Positions 9,491-19,699 are shown, counted from the stretch's first letter. The stretch is 64,000 bases of DNA from Chryseobacterium sp. POL2 (GCF_011058315.1 NZ_CP049298.1:1364001-1428000); one strand, 5' to 3'. Numbers and translations: made by a program. Notes: a model not told the origin generated them from the sequence alone.

Positions 9491-9703
9491 ATGAAAAAAG
9501 TAATAGAAAGAATCCAGGAACCGACTCCGAAATTCTTTAAGATGATAAGAAATATTGGTTTGGCTCTGACAGCTGTCAGTGGAGTTATTGCAACAGCTCC
9601 GGTTTCGCTTCCAGCGTTTGTAATAACTGTTGCGGGATATTTGGCAGTTGCTGGCGGAATTGCTTCAGCAATTAGCCAGACGGCTGTTTATCGGGATAAT
9701 TAA
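9491..9703 (+). CDS. Small membrane protein, holin-like
   Basis: A 70-aa protein with a charged N-terminus and two predicted membrane helices (about residues 22-42 and 46-64) rich in Ala, Gly and Val. Size, helix number and position after a DUF5675 gene resemble phage holins, but there is no family-specific motif. It starts 3 bp after the DUF5675 stop. Confidence 0.6.
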   Translation: MKKVIERIQEPTPKFFKMIRNIGLALTAVSGVIATAPVSLPAFVITVAGYLAVAGGIASAISQTAVYRDN

Positions 9704-9724
9704 TTCATTTTAAGCCATATTATT

Positions 9725-9916
9725 ATGAATTACGTGGATAACTCAACAAAAGTAAGTACGGCATTTGGAATGATGTTAACTATATTTGTCAATATCCAGA
9801 CCGAAGACCTAATCAAGACAGTTTTATTGGCTGCAGTTGGTGGAGTTTCGAGTTTTATGGCAACCTTACTAGTCAAATTTCTTATCAGAAACATAAAAAG
9901 CAAGTTCCAGAAATAA
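9725..9916 (+). CDS. Second small membrane protein, holin-like
   Basis: A 63-aa protein with two hydrophobic stretches (about residues 10-26 and 31-52) and a basic C-terminus (RNIKSKFQK). It is the last gene of the cassette, followed 25 bp later by a terminator. A pair of small membrane proteins could act as holin and antiholin or as pore subunits; this is inference from size and order only. Confidence 0.6.
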   Translation: MNYVDNSTKVSTAFGMMLTIFVNIQTEDLIKTVLLAAVGGVSSFMATLLVKFLIRNIKSKFQK

Positions 9917-9941
9917 AAGTTGTGGTGACTTTGGAACAAAT

Positions 9942-9975
9942 GAGCCTCTCAAAGATTTGAGAGGCTCTTGTTTTT
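9942..9975. terminator. Bidirectional terminator
   Basis: A perfect 12-bp stem (GAGCCTCTCAAA / TTTGAGAGGCTC) with a 2-nt loop is followed by a T-rich tract. It lies between the convergent cassette and the DUF6943 gene and can serve both. Confidence 0.85.
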
Positions 9976-9987
9976 GACAATATGAGA

Positions 9988-10413
9988 TTAAATTTTGTAA
10001 TAGTATTTCTGTACGAGAATACCACGAAGCTCTGAAAGTTGTTTCAATTGTTTGGAATAATGTTGTTCGAGTTGATAGACTGCTTTGATGTCCTGCAGTA
10101 TTTTTCCGTTTTGTTCCATTTTGGAAAAGCTTGGAATAATCCAATTTTGAAGAACTTTTTTGAGTTCTGAAAGTCGAAGCATATCAATTACACTTCCGCA
10201 GAGATACGGATGGAAAAATCCGTTTTTCCAAAGGGTGTAAAATATCCAGTACAGGTTTTCTTTTTCGGTTTCGTTCCTGCAATATAGGATAAAACAATTC
10301 GGGCAAGGTTCAAAAAGTGGTTTTCCTGCGTTTTTTCCTCTTGATAAAATGAAAATTGAATTTTCAGGCGTTCCTTTTTCGGAATTGTACGTGCGTACTT
10401 TGAAATTGAGCAT
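9988..10413 (-). CDS. DUF6943 family protein
   Basis: A 141-aa product from the ATG at 10413; the longer frame adds an unrelated basic stretch. It shows the features I associate with DUF6943: an N-terminal FKVRTYNSEKG, FILSRGKNAGKPLFEPCPNC, then a Trp/Phe-rich helix with FFHPYLCGSVIDMLRL and a coiled-coil-like C-terminus. Two cysteines (PCPNCF) form a CxxC and a third lies nearby, so metal binding is possible. These proteins are common in Bacteroidota mobile elements. The function is unknown. Confidence 0.65.
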   Translation of the reverse strand: MLNFKVRTYNSEKGTPENSIFILSRGKNAGKPLFEPCPNCFILYCRNETEKENLYWIFYTLWKNGFFHPYLCGSVIDMLRLSELKKVLQNWIIPSFSKMEQNGKILQDIKAVYQLEQHYSKQLKQLSELRGILVQKYYYKI

Positions 10414-10842
10414 AGTTTTCGATTTAAAAATTGATGCTCCGCCGAAATATTTTGAAAAGAAAACCAAGAAAAAACCGAAAAAAAAGAAAAAAAGAAAGCC
10501 GATTGAAAGGGGGCGTGGCGTTCTGTCAAGGTTTTTTGGAAAAAATTTTTGCGTATATTTTATACGAAAAAATCTTTTCCCAAAAACACGAAGTGCTTGA
10601 CCTTTATAGAACTTAGCGGCTGGATTCAGGAAGCCCCCTAACTTGCTTTGCTTTTTTTATTTTTTGACAGCACAACTTCTTACAGAATTTCTAAGTATGG
10701 AAATTAGGGTAGACAAGTCCGCACAAAAAGATGCTTCTCAAAATGGTCAATAAACCATAAATATTTTTTGATAACAAACCGTGACAAGTCGCTGGAAAGA
10801 TAGCTGTATGACGATAGGAATACTGCTATGTGCGTGAGTGAA

Positions 10843-10905
10843 AGTGGCTGTATAGCGGAACTATTTTTATTTTTCTCCCAAAAATAGTTCCGCTATATAG
10901 CTACT
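10843..10905. repeat. Long inverted repeat (26-bp arms, inner 18 bp perfect)
   Basis: Arms 10843-10868 and 10880-10905; the inner 18 bp (TATAGCGGAACTATTTTT) pair perfectly around an 11-nt loop and the outer part has two mismatches. No T tract follows, so it is not a standard terminator. Confidence 0.8.
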
Positions 10906-11030
10906 GTAACGATTGGCAAAAGACCAAACGTGTGCATCTTTTTTGTGCATCCTATGAAGATGGGTGGGTGGGAAAAAGCGTTGGCAAGGCGTGGGAGCAA
11001 AAGGGCTTTGCCCGTTGCAAGGAAAGCATT

Positions 11031-11139
11031 TAACATAATCCCAAGTTATAGGCACCAAATGGCATTTGCACGGAGCGGAGCTTTGCGGAGTGGAGGGCAA
11101 CGTTTCGTAGCTGCCGTGCGTATAACTTTGATTATGTTA
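11031..11139. repeat. Imperfect inverted repeat enclosing a GC-rich core
   Basis: TAACATAATCCCAAGTTATA at 11031-11050 pairs with TATAACTTTGATTATGTTA at 11121-11139, with one unpaired base and one mismatch. Flanking GCAAG and CTTGC extend the symmetry. The roughly 70-nt core is GC-rich. It could be a small non-autonomous element or a recombination/mobilization site. Confidence 0.6.
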
Positions 11140-11165
11140 CTTGCTGCGGAAAAGCGGTGATACTT

Positions 11166-12635
11166 TTACTTATAGTTAATATTCAAATAACCGGTTTTCA
11201 AAAACTCAATTGTTTCTTCAGAAGCATATCTTTTAAGTAGTATTTTGTTATTTAAAAGCTCATTATATAAGGTAGTAATTTCTTGAATATTCAGATTTTT
11301 ATTTTTATATTCGTATGTAAGAATATGTATTTCAGAGTTATATAAATGGAATTTGGTTATCTGTTGTGATTCTGAAATAGCCCATTCAGAATCAATGAAA
11401 ATTATATTATCTAAAAGATTTTTTAATTTATTGACTATCAGTTCTTCATCAACATAAGAGACATAATAATGAAGTATATAATTTGCATAGTCTGTCAATA
11501 AAATATTATTTAAATAAAATTTTTCATCCTGATATAATTCTTTCAAAAACCTTTCATATTGGTTAAATATTGATGTGAAGAATGTTTTTGCTTTTTCATC
11601 ATTTGCATAATTACTGAATTGGTCTTTCAGAAAATCTCTATTTTCCAGATTATTACTATACTTATCAAATACAAAGCATTCAGAAATTATTGCTGTTATT
11701 TTATCGTCTTCAGTTTCAGTTAAAGAAATTCCCAAAGCTGAATTATACAATTTACTTCTACTAAAGTACTTAATACTCTGTTTAAAAAAATCAAAATTAT
11801 CGTTGTTTATCCTAATCAAAACATCTTTAACAATTCTTATTTCTTCATCTGAAATGACAGATCTTTTATTTTCTTTCTTCGTTAATTGCCGAACAATTTC
11901 AAAATTTATCCATTTATTGAAAAAGGACGATTCATTAGATATTTTTATTAATTCATCAAAATTGAAACTTTGTAAATAGAAAATAATATTACTTATATTT
12001 TGTTGCTTGGATAAGATTTCGATAAAGATTGGAAAATTGATTTCATATAAAAACTTGATTAAATTTTCTAATAAGTAATTAAAATGAAATCCTCTATTAC
12101 TACCTCTTTCAATAGCTTCAATAAGATTGTATACTTTTTCTATATTATTTTGAGAGTATCCCTCCGTATAAGCCGAAAATTTCATTTTTTCATTAATTGG
12201 AGCTTCGGGCAAAGCTTTAATATCTAATATAGCTTTAGTAAGAAGTTCCTTAATTTTCTCACAAATGGAGTGTATATTGAAATCTCCATTTTCAATAAAT
12301 TTATCTATATTAATTTGTAGATAACAATTAATGCTTAAAAATAATAGTATGGATTTTACATCTGCATCTAAAATTCCTTTTTCAAAATAACGACGAGCCG
12401 TATATATTAAGTTAGCTACTTTTTTTATATTTTCTTCTTCACTTTCTTGGTAATATAAGGCATTATTAACGCTGTTTCGGATATCTCTGTCAATTTTAGA
12501 TATTTCTTGATTTCCTTGTTCCAAAATTTCATCTATTGAAAATCTACCTAATTCAGAGATAATCACATCTAATTCCTTGTAAATTGATGGATTTTTATAT
12601 AAAAAAGCTTTTGTTATTATTTCGGATATTTCCAT
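11166..12635 (-). CDS. Uncharacterised 489-aa helical protein, last gene of defence operon
   Basis: The ATG at 12635 (MEISEIITKAFLYKN) is preferred; an upstream ATG at 12668 would lengthen the overlap with the preceding gene. The product is rich in Ile, Asn, Lys and Glu and looks alpha-helical throughout, with no signal peptide, membrane helix or catalytic motif that I recognise. It overlaps the VPA1262-like gene by 19 bp, which implies translational coupling and probably a shared complex. It is intact while the genes just upstream are interrupted. Confidence 0.6.
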   Translation of the reverse strand: MEISEIITKAFLYKNPSIYKELDVIISELGRFSIDEILEQGNQEISKIDRDIRNSVNNALYYQESEEENIKKVANLIYTARRYFEKGILDADVKSILLFLSINCYLQINIDKFIENGDFNIHSICEKIKELLTKAILDIKALPEAPINEKMKFSAYTEGYSQNNIEKVYNLIEAIERGSNRGFHFNYLLENLIKFLYEINFPIFIEILSKQQNISNIIFYLQSFNFDELIKISNESSFFNKWINFEIVRQLTKKENKRSVISDEEIRIVKDVLIRINNDNFDFFKQSIKYFSRSKLYNSALGISLTETEDDKITAIISECFVFDKYSNNLENRDFLKDQFSNYANDEKAKTFFTSIFNQYERFLKELYQDEKFYLNNILLTDYANYILHYYVSYVDEELIVNKLKNLLDNIIFIDSEWAISESQQITKFHLYNSEIHILTYEYKNKNLNIQEITTLYNELLNNKILLKRYASEETIEFLKTGYLNINYK

Positions 12636-14194
12636 ACTATACAGTCTTGATGGTTTAACTTTTCCCATAAATCGTTGAAAGCATCAACAACAGGTTGCGG
12701 ATGAGAAACTTCCTGCAATATATGATGACTCTTGCCATAAGAATTCAGAGAAGTACCTAAAGAATAAACTTTAGCTTTTCTTGTTTTGCTGCTCGGAAAT
12801 ATCAAAAATCTATCGTGAAAATCCCAGCCAAATTTAGTGTGCTGAATTCTAAATTCAAGATTTAATCCGTAATTATTGTGGTTAGTATTATCAAGAGCCA
12901 ACTTATTCTTTTGGATATAGTCATTTACCGATGTAATATCATCTTCATCAAATTCATTTATATAAACTTTTTTTACTTTTCTGTCAAAAGAACCTATAGC
13001 TTTGAGCTCAACACCTGCTGTGGATGAAAAATACAGCGTTTTTAGTATATCTTCAGCTGTTAAATACGGATCCTATAGGAATACTCCATTTTCATCATTT
13101 TGCTTAATCAGCTTTCTGATATCTTCCAAAGCTTTATCTGAATCTATTTCAATATATTGTTTGAAAGAAAGGGTTTCTTCCAATCTGCGTTTTTCACTAT
13201 CATAAAGATTATTAGCTATCTGAGTGGTATAGCTTTGTGATTTTTCTTTTGAAGTCTGACTATCTGAACTTACAACTTCAACTTGCTGAGGATTTCCTTT
13301 AATTTCAAAAATTCGTGGTTCAGGATTTACAATATTCATTTGAAGCCTAAAATCACGAAAATATGTACCTATGGATGAGTACAGTAATAAACTAGGTTCT
13401 TTTCTCCATATTTTTATATGATTCATTCCGTCTAAATTACCTACTTTTAGTATTTGAGTATCCATTTTATTATAATTCTCAATAACTGATGCCAAATAAT
13501 TCCTATCAAATTCAGATTCTGCCTGTATCAGACAATCCGGCAATTCCTCAAGCTGATTATGCCAAGTGAATTTTAAATCAATTCCGTCCCAAGAAGAAAG
13601 TGCTGTAGAGTCTATTTCCAATATTGTTACGGGAAATTGAAAAATAAAATTGCCTATTCTATCTCTTGCTACTGATAAATCAATCGGAACAACCTTCTTT
13701 ATATCTTCACATATTGTATTAAACTTCTTTAGTTTTTCAATATTCAATAAATCATCTAAGGAATTTTTATTCTCATCAAAAAATTCAATTATGTATGAAC
13801 CATTATGATAATTATTTTTTAGAATATGATTTAATCTAATTCCTTCATTAGCTGTAATAAATTGTTTGGAAATATATTTCAGCTCCGAAGCATTGTAATT
13901 GGATTCTATAGAAGTCCAGCAATTTTTGTTTTTCAAATTTTTAAGCTTAGCTTCTGTTTCATCTAGTGTCAGCCAAAACCTTTTAATTCCAATAAAACTA
14001 TCTTCGTTTACTTTTATTCGTTCTCCCAATAATTTTTCATTTATTTCGCTATAAGGTTTTTCTTCTAAAACTAATAGCGTGAACAGATTATATATTCTCT
14101 TGCTTTTCTTATTGAAAAGAAAAATCTCTGTAACTTCACAGCATTGATAAAAACCCATAATACCTTTTTTCAATAATGAATCCCATTCTTCCAT
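12617..14194 (-). pseudogene. VPA1262-like protein with PLD-type C-terminus, amber codon at 13073
   Basis: A single frame of 526 codons broken once, by TAG at 13073-13075 after residue 373. Translation resumes in the same frame with DPYLTAEDILKTLYFSST and ends with GWDFHDRFLIFP and VYSLGTSLNSYGKSHHILQE. That HDRF...SLGTS..GK pattern is a PLD-superfamily active-site variant, and the whole resembles VPA1262-family proteins of defence islands (my recollection, moderate confidence). FLYDPYLT would be the natural reading, so Tyr to stop is likely. The C-terminal PLD-like part is lost unless the stop is suppressed. Confidence 0.6.
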
Positions 14195-14201
14195 AAAAAA
14201 A

Positions 14202-16995
14202 TTAATTATAACCTATCTTGAAAAACACTGATGCTATTTTGCTGTTCGATGTTTTCTTAAGATAATCCTTCAAATATTCGTGCAACTTTTTTGATTTACT
14301 CATTTGCTTGAAAAAAAAGCGTGTTTTATAAAGTGTAATCCAATTTGGATCAAATTCTGTATAATCAAACACCTCCATTCCTAAAAGCCATTTATAATAC
14401 CCATTAATTTGTTTCAATTTTTTTATGGTACTTTCTCCGATTTCCATCTCAAATTTGAATGCTAAATTGAGTAATTCATTTAAATGTGGTAAAACCGGAT
14501 CTTCTTGCCCACCAAATGCAGCCTTAAATGACCTATAATTTTCAAGAGGAGGCTGGAAATTATCAAGATGTTCTTGTAAAATTTTATTATCAAAATCGAT
14601 AATGTCAAGCAAGGTTGCTAGATAAAAAACTTCAAAGGAAAATTTTTGTTTTAAAGAATTAATAATTTCATTTTTTATAATATTTTTCTTTTGTTTATTT
14701 GTCTTTTCATATAAAGAAACTAGGGCATCTACTCCGTGATTATTACCACAATGATTACATTTATTTAAAGCCATATTCAACAGTAAATAAAATTGTGTAT
14801 CTGAAATTTCTATCAGAGAATCTTTCTTAAAACAATCTATCAGCTGTTCCAAATAAGAAACGGAATGCCATTTTTTACTTGTAACAAAATAATTAAAGTA
14901 ATCTAATAGTACTTTATGAAATACTAATCTTCTTTTCCTCTGAATGAAAAATAATATTGATTCAATGTTATGCCAAGCCAATATATTCTCTTTTTTTATA
15001 AGATTCAAAGCCTTGATAGCTAGTTTATTTATTGTAGCAGAATCCAAATCCAAAAAAGAACATAGAGTCATAATATTATCAAAATAAGTATTCAGTTCTC
15101 TGTGTAAAAAATCATTATTTTCATCAGTTTTCCGAGTAATTTCTCCTTGATTATTATGTCTAAATAAATTAGTGGCGATTTGAAGTATATGCTTTTGCCC
15201 ATCTTGATTTTCAGATAACTTCAGATTATTAATTTTATATCGCTTAATATGTTGTTTTATTGAATCTTTTTTTGAATGGAAAATTATATTACTGATCCAA
15301 TAATTATCTATACTACAAATTCTTCCTCCCCTGATCTGGTTCTAATGCATATGACGCTAATATACCTTCCAATGTTGAATCAAAAAGTTTAGTGAAATGG
15401 TCATATTCATCACAAATAATATAATTCTCTTTTATGAATTGTTGAAGTTTGGCAAATTCGTTAATTAGAGACCATATTTTGCTATTGGAACTCCAACCTC
15501 CTCTTAACTGCATATTATAGTGTTCTATAATACTATTTGAAAGCTCTGTGATTTTTTGAAATGCCCAATTGAAATAAGATTCATCTACTAAAAATTCAGC
15601 AAAATTATAATCAATATGTCCTTTTACCTGTAAAGCTATTTCATATAAATCTATTTCATTCAGCTCATCTGAAAGTTTTTCATTTAAAGAATAATTTCTA
15701 AAAATATTTTTTAGAAGTGGTGCTATATTTTTCAAATTGTAATTAGCAATGAGATAAATGAAAAATTCTTTATTTTGAATGGCAGAAGGCAATATTTCTT
15801 TATATAAACAAATAGCAGAAGAAAGATTTCCAAGCTTATAATGATAATAGGCCATTTTGAGCCTTTCTCTGTTATCAATAGATTTACATTTTTCGAGATT
15901 TTCTAAAGCTTTATAAAAATTAAATTTTTCATAATTGCATTTATAGCAATCACATTTTATATTGGAATGATATTCAATTTCTACCTCTTCTCGTGATGTA
16001 TGCTCATCTAAGTAGTAGATTATGTTTCTTCTTAAATTCCTTAAAGATTCACGTGTTTTCTTTTCATAATCTCTGATTCCTTTAACTTCCACCGGTTCTT
16101 TAAAAATAATTTTACCATTCTTCTGTATTTTTACATTTTTGAAAAAATGAACTAATTCAGCATTAACGTTTGAAAGCCGGAATAAATCAGAATAAACTTT
16201 TGATTTTTTTGACGTGGAGAATGGATATAAATTTCTCAATATATTTAATGGAATATAACCTAACTCTTTATACGTATCATTAAATATTCTATCCAATGCA
16301 TCTAATACATTATTTGACAAACTGGATTCAAAACTAAATTTTGAATTGGGTAAAATCTTATAAGATAAGATTTGCTGTCTCTGAAAATTATATGAATTTA
16401 TTTCATTAAAAAAATCAGCAATATTTTTTATGTAAATAATATTTACTTCCTTGAACCTATTACTTAAAGAAGAATGCAATTTTTTATCTTCTCCGCTTTC
16501 GTGCCCAAAATCAGTATGATTAAAAGATATGAAGAATAAGCTTGGAATATTATAGTTTGTACAATAAATTGCTGCACTTCCTATTATTTCCCAGTCGTTT
16601 ATACTTTTTGTTTTGTTATGAAAAGGAGCCTGTCTTTGTTTTAGCCTCTCAAAACTTTCATTTTTTATTCCTTCAGGAGTGTTAATTTTTATTCCATTTT
16701 CTAATATCTTATCAATTGAAGAAAGCTGTTCTTCTAAATGTTGTCTTGGATTATTAAAAAGAACCGGAAGGTTTTCAGAATTTGAAGGATTTTTGTTTAT
16801 AAAATTTAATTTCCGTTCAATATCTTTTCTCCATTTAATTTTATGTCGTTCCCATTCTTCAATTATATTATTATGCACCAAAAGACTTATTTCTCCTTGA
16901 TCAATTAAGTTCTTTAAGTGTGTAATATATTTGCTATACGAATTATGGTCTATCAAATGTCTAAGAGAACAAGTATCAATTAATACATACTTCAT
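14202..16995 (-). pseudogene. Large PIN-domain protein (about 930 aa), one frameshift near 15330
   Basis: The N-terminus is a PIN-like nuclease of the DUF4935 type: D7 (LIDTCSLRHL), E46/E47 (IIEEWERHK), D134 (NDWEIIGSAA) and D162 (NHTDFG) supply the acidic site. A CDCYKC motif follows near residue 345, then TPR-like helices. The first frame stops at 15313. The frame one base over is open without a stop from there to 14202, so one extra base, most simply in the C4 run at 15328-15331, splits a single gene. Its end lies 7 bp from the VPA1262-like gene. PIN domains cut RNA or DNA; the helical part probably senses or scaffolds. Confidence 0.7.
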
Positions 16996-17083
16996 ATGGA
17001 ATCATTATTTTTTATATAATTTACAGAATATAAGTATTATCATAATTTTGATAATGTTATTTGCTAAGGAAAAGTTGTGTTCA

Positions 17084-17713
17084 TTAAGATAGCCAACTAT
17101 TTATATACAAGAATTGATCAATTTCATCATTCATTAAAGCATAGGTAAAATAGTGGAGTGGATTTAGAAAGTATAAAAAACTTCTGATAATATCTTTATG
17201 GCTGTATTCTTCTATCAAAGAAAAATTTGAATAATATTCTAAAAAATTTCTATCATAATGCGCTACAGATTTATTTCTAATTTTAGGCATTATTTTGTCG
17301 TAATCAAATTCATCCTTGAAATCTGCCAATTCTCTGTTTAGCATATCAAAGAAAGTATGAAAAAACTCTTCATAATCCTTTTTTACTGTCTTATAGATTT
17401 CTCCTTTAAATTTATAATAGGTATTAATTGTCTCGTAAGCAATCAAATATGCAATTTTAATGTTATAATAATTTTCCCATTCAGATTTAGATCTCTGAAG
17501 GTTTCTATAAACACAGAGCCAATCTATATAACTGGTCGTTACAAAACAAAAAAACTCAACTTTGAGTTTATGAGCTTTTGCCAAATTCTTTACATCATCA
17601 TTATCATTTTTTTAAAATAATTCAGTTTGTGCAATTTCATCAGTACATTTTTTGAGCTCAACCTCATAATGAGAAATTTTTTCATCTACTTCTTTAAAAG
17701 TCATTATCTTCAT
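17084..17713 (-). pseudogene. HEPN-like protein, in-frame TAA at codon 34
   Basis: From the ATG at 17713 the frame encodes 33 residues, a TAA at 17612-17614, then continues in the same frame for 175 residues. Reading CAA for TAA gives one protein of 209 aa. The pattern RNKSVAHYD (R146 to H152 of the restored protein) is the R-x5-H signature of HEPN RNase toxins and AbiU2-like proteins, within an all-helical fold. It starts 6 bp after the PLD gene. A shorter product starting at TTG 17584 would keep the HEPN core, so residual activity is possible. Confidence 0.55.
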
Positions 17714-17719
17714 TATCAA

Positions 17720-18658
17720 TTATTTTTTTGTCTTTGCGATTTCAGGTTTTAGGAGTTTAAAGAATTCATTTAATCCTTTGAAATATCCTTCCAAAAATTC
17801 TTTACTATTTTGGTCAAAATCCCAAATTTTGTGTTTAGTGTAAGAATACAATTTTGGGGAGAATTTATGTGATGTCCAAAACATTCTAAAACAATCTATA
17901 ATTCGATAATCATATTGATAACTATTTGTTTTTAATCGCTCATAAATATTTAAAGTCCTACTTTCATCAAAATTAAGTTCTATTGAAATTCTATTGTTTT
18001 CAATAATTAGATGAACATTATCAACGAAATCATCGCATCGGCATAACCATTCTTCTCCATCTTGAAAAACAATGAATTTTTTATTCTTTGAAAATGTATT
18101 TAACAAATCACATCTATCAAAAGCAAAATCTTTATTAGATTTAATAATAGATATATCAAATTTATTTGTTTTTGTCTTAAAACTTTCTTTTTCAAAATCA
18201 GAGCTACTTAAAATACTTCCAATTTCTTCAATTGCATCTTGAAAAATACTGTCATCATCTTTCCCTTTTTTATAATCATTCCAACCGTTTGCTTCGTCAT
18301 CTGTTCTTCGAAATAAAACACCCATCTCTCTGTTGTGCTTTTGCGAATACTCATAAAGATTCATAGAAGTTACCAATAGATATTTCTCGTTATAAAGACA
18401 CTTACTGTGTAAATTTGAATGAAATAATAAGTTTAAATTTTCAATCTCATCAAATTTTTCACGTTCTTTCTTTGATAATTCTCCTTCTTTATAAATCAAA
18501 GTGATTTCTACGCTCCTTTTCTCTGCTTGTTTTAGAAGGTTAAATATTTTATCTGAAATTTTTATATAAGGACTTATGATAATTAATTCTTTTTCTGACG
18601 TTTCAATTATTTTAGGAATCCATTCCAATAATTTTTCTTTGTTGAGAAATTCAGCCAT
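17720..18658 (-). CDS. Phospholipase D-like nuclease-family protein
   Basis: A 312-aa protein whose N-terminal 115 residues form one PLD domain: ELIIISPYIKIS, then H84-S-K86 (NLHSKCLYNEKYLLVTSMN) with N100 and E111 at the expected spacing. A single HxK per chain means a dimer would be needed for a full active site. The C-terminal 200 residues are not recognised. PLD nucleases of this type occur in restriction and abortive-infection loci. The gene sits between AbiEii (22 bp away) and the HEPN-like gene (6 bp away). Confidence 0.7.
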   Translation of the reverse strand: MAEFLNKEKLLEWIPKIIETSEKELIIISPYIKISDKIFNLLKQAEKRSVEITLIYKEGELSKKEREKFDEIENLNLLFHSNLHSKCLYNEKYLLVTSMNLYEYSQKHNREMGVLFRRTDDEANGWNDYKKGKDDDSIFQDAIEEIGSILSSSDFEKESFKTKTNKFDISIIKSNKDFAFDRCDLLNTFSKNKKFIVFQDGEEWLCRCDDFVDNVHLIIENNRISIELNFDESRTLNIYERLKTNSYQYDYRIIDCFRMFWTSHKFSPKLYSYTKHKIWDFDQNSKEFLEGYFKGLNEFFKLLKPEIAKTKK

Positions 18659-18680
18659 ATTATTCTTTTGGTTTTATATC

Positions 18681-19694
18681 TTACGGTTTTCCGTAATCCA
18701 CAGTTTTTAGTTTTTCATTCAATTTTTTAATCCGCTTCATCAATTCTTCAAAATCCAAAGATTCTCCGTAAAACATATTTTCCTGCATTGTTTTGTAGTC
18801 TTGTTCCCAAAGTGAAATAACTTCATCCGGCGGAATAATATTCAATGTTTTAGGTGTATGTAAATCATAAGAGATTCCTCTTAGTGGTGTATATTTCTTT
18901 CGATGCTCTACAATGGTTTCAAATAACTCTTTATTTTCTAAAGCTTCTTTACCATACGGATGATCCATCAGCCTTTCCAAATCATATAAATGCCTGGTCA
19001 TTCTCAAATGGCGAATCTTATCTTTGGGCTTCAAAAATTCTTCGTGCAGAAGAAGTATTTTTTCCAAAAATGTTCTTGTAGGTATAACTACCGAAACATC
19101 AAATGGTTTTATTGCGAACTTCTGTTCCGGGAACACACTTCCAATAATAGATTCAATTGGTCTGGATTCTGCGGGTTCCATTAAGGAACGAGAGCCAATT
19201 TCTATCAAAACTCTCTGTGGCAAATAGTCTCCCTGCTCTACAATAGACTGGTATTGTAATTCTATAGTGTGCGGATCGCTGGTATCATCAATTTCATTAT
19301 TGGTTACCAATTCATATTCTTCATCCGGAATTCCAAGTTCTTTCAACTGAATTTTTAATTCATTAAAAAAATCTGTTATGATAAATTTCCCAGATGCCTT
19401 TCTTAATTTTTTGATTTGTGTCTTTGATAATTCGCCATCGAATCCTAAAAATTTCCGGTCAATAGCTAAATCAATATCTTCGGAAAACCTGTCAATTAAA
19501 TGATATGCTTTACTCAAGGATGTCCCACCTTTGAATACGAAATGTTCTGCAAATCTTGATGAAAAAACCGCTTTGAGTACCATTGTTACCCACCAATCTT
19601 TTTCCACAGCTTGAACCGGCAAGCCTAAACGATTGTTAACCTGCTCTAAAATTTCTATCCTTCTCTTTTTCGATAGTTTTAACCACTCATTCAT
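18681..19694 (-). CDS. abiEii: AbiEii-type nucleotidyltransferase toxin
   Basis: A 337-aa protein of the AbiEii/AbiGii nucleotidyltransferase family. The GGTSLSK motif at 56-62 and SEDIDLAI at 71-78 (D73 and D75 as metal ligands) are intact, followed by the family's helical C-terminus with RHLYDLERLMDH. AbiEii is the toxin of type IV toxin-antitoxin pairs and acts as an abortive-infection effector, probably by modifying tRNA. It starts 5 bp after the AbiEi stop, the usual order antitoxin then toxin. Confidence 0.85.
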   Translation of the reverse strand: MNEWLKLSKKRRIEILEQVNNRLGLPVQAVEKDWWVTMVLKAVFSSRFAEHFVFKGGTSLSKAYHLIDRFSEDIDLAIDRKFLGFDGELSKTQIKKLRKASGKFIITDFFNELKIQLKELGIPDEEYELVTNNEIDDTSDPHTIELQYQSIVEQGDYLPQRVLIEIGSRSLMEPAESRPIESIIGSVFPEQKFAIKPFDVSVVIPTRTFLEKILLLHEEFLKPKDKIRHLRMTRHLYDLERLMDHPYGKEALENKELFETIVEHRKKYTPLRGISYDLHTPKTLNIIPPDEVISLWEQDYKTMQENMFYGESLDFEELMKRIKKLNEKLKTVDYGKP

Positions 19695-19699
19695 TTGCT

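Larger units (their letters stand above)
10414..11165. other. Gene-free palindromic region, locally GC-rich
   Basis: No convincing gene: the two 76-77-aa frames here are out of keeping with their neighbours in composition. The stretch 10940-11160 is much richer in G and C than the rest of the island. It holds two long inverted repeats (10843-10905 and 11031-11139), listed separately. A control or transfer-origin role is possible but unproven. Confidence 0.6.

Noticed and set aside
11031-11139. Integron attC site
   Set aside because: The outer arms resemble attC symmetry and one end fits RYYYAAC, but the other end lacks GTTRRRY and there is no integron integrase or cassette array.
10867-11160. 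Two overlapping 76-77-aa frames on opposite strands in the GC-rich block
   Set aside because: Their composition (Pro/Arg/His-rich) is unlike any neighbour, they overlap palindromes and have no ribosome binding site. They are by-products of local GC content.
15071-15313. A second frameshift or separate gene start in the PIN gene
   Set aside because: Reading base by base, the frame that resumes after 15313 is open and continuous with the frame ending at 14202, so one shift near 15330 is enough.
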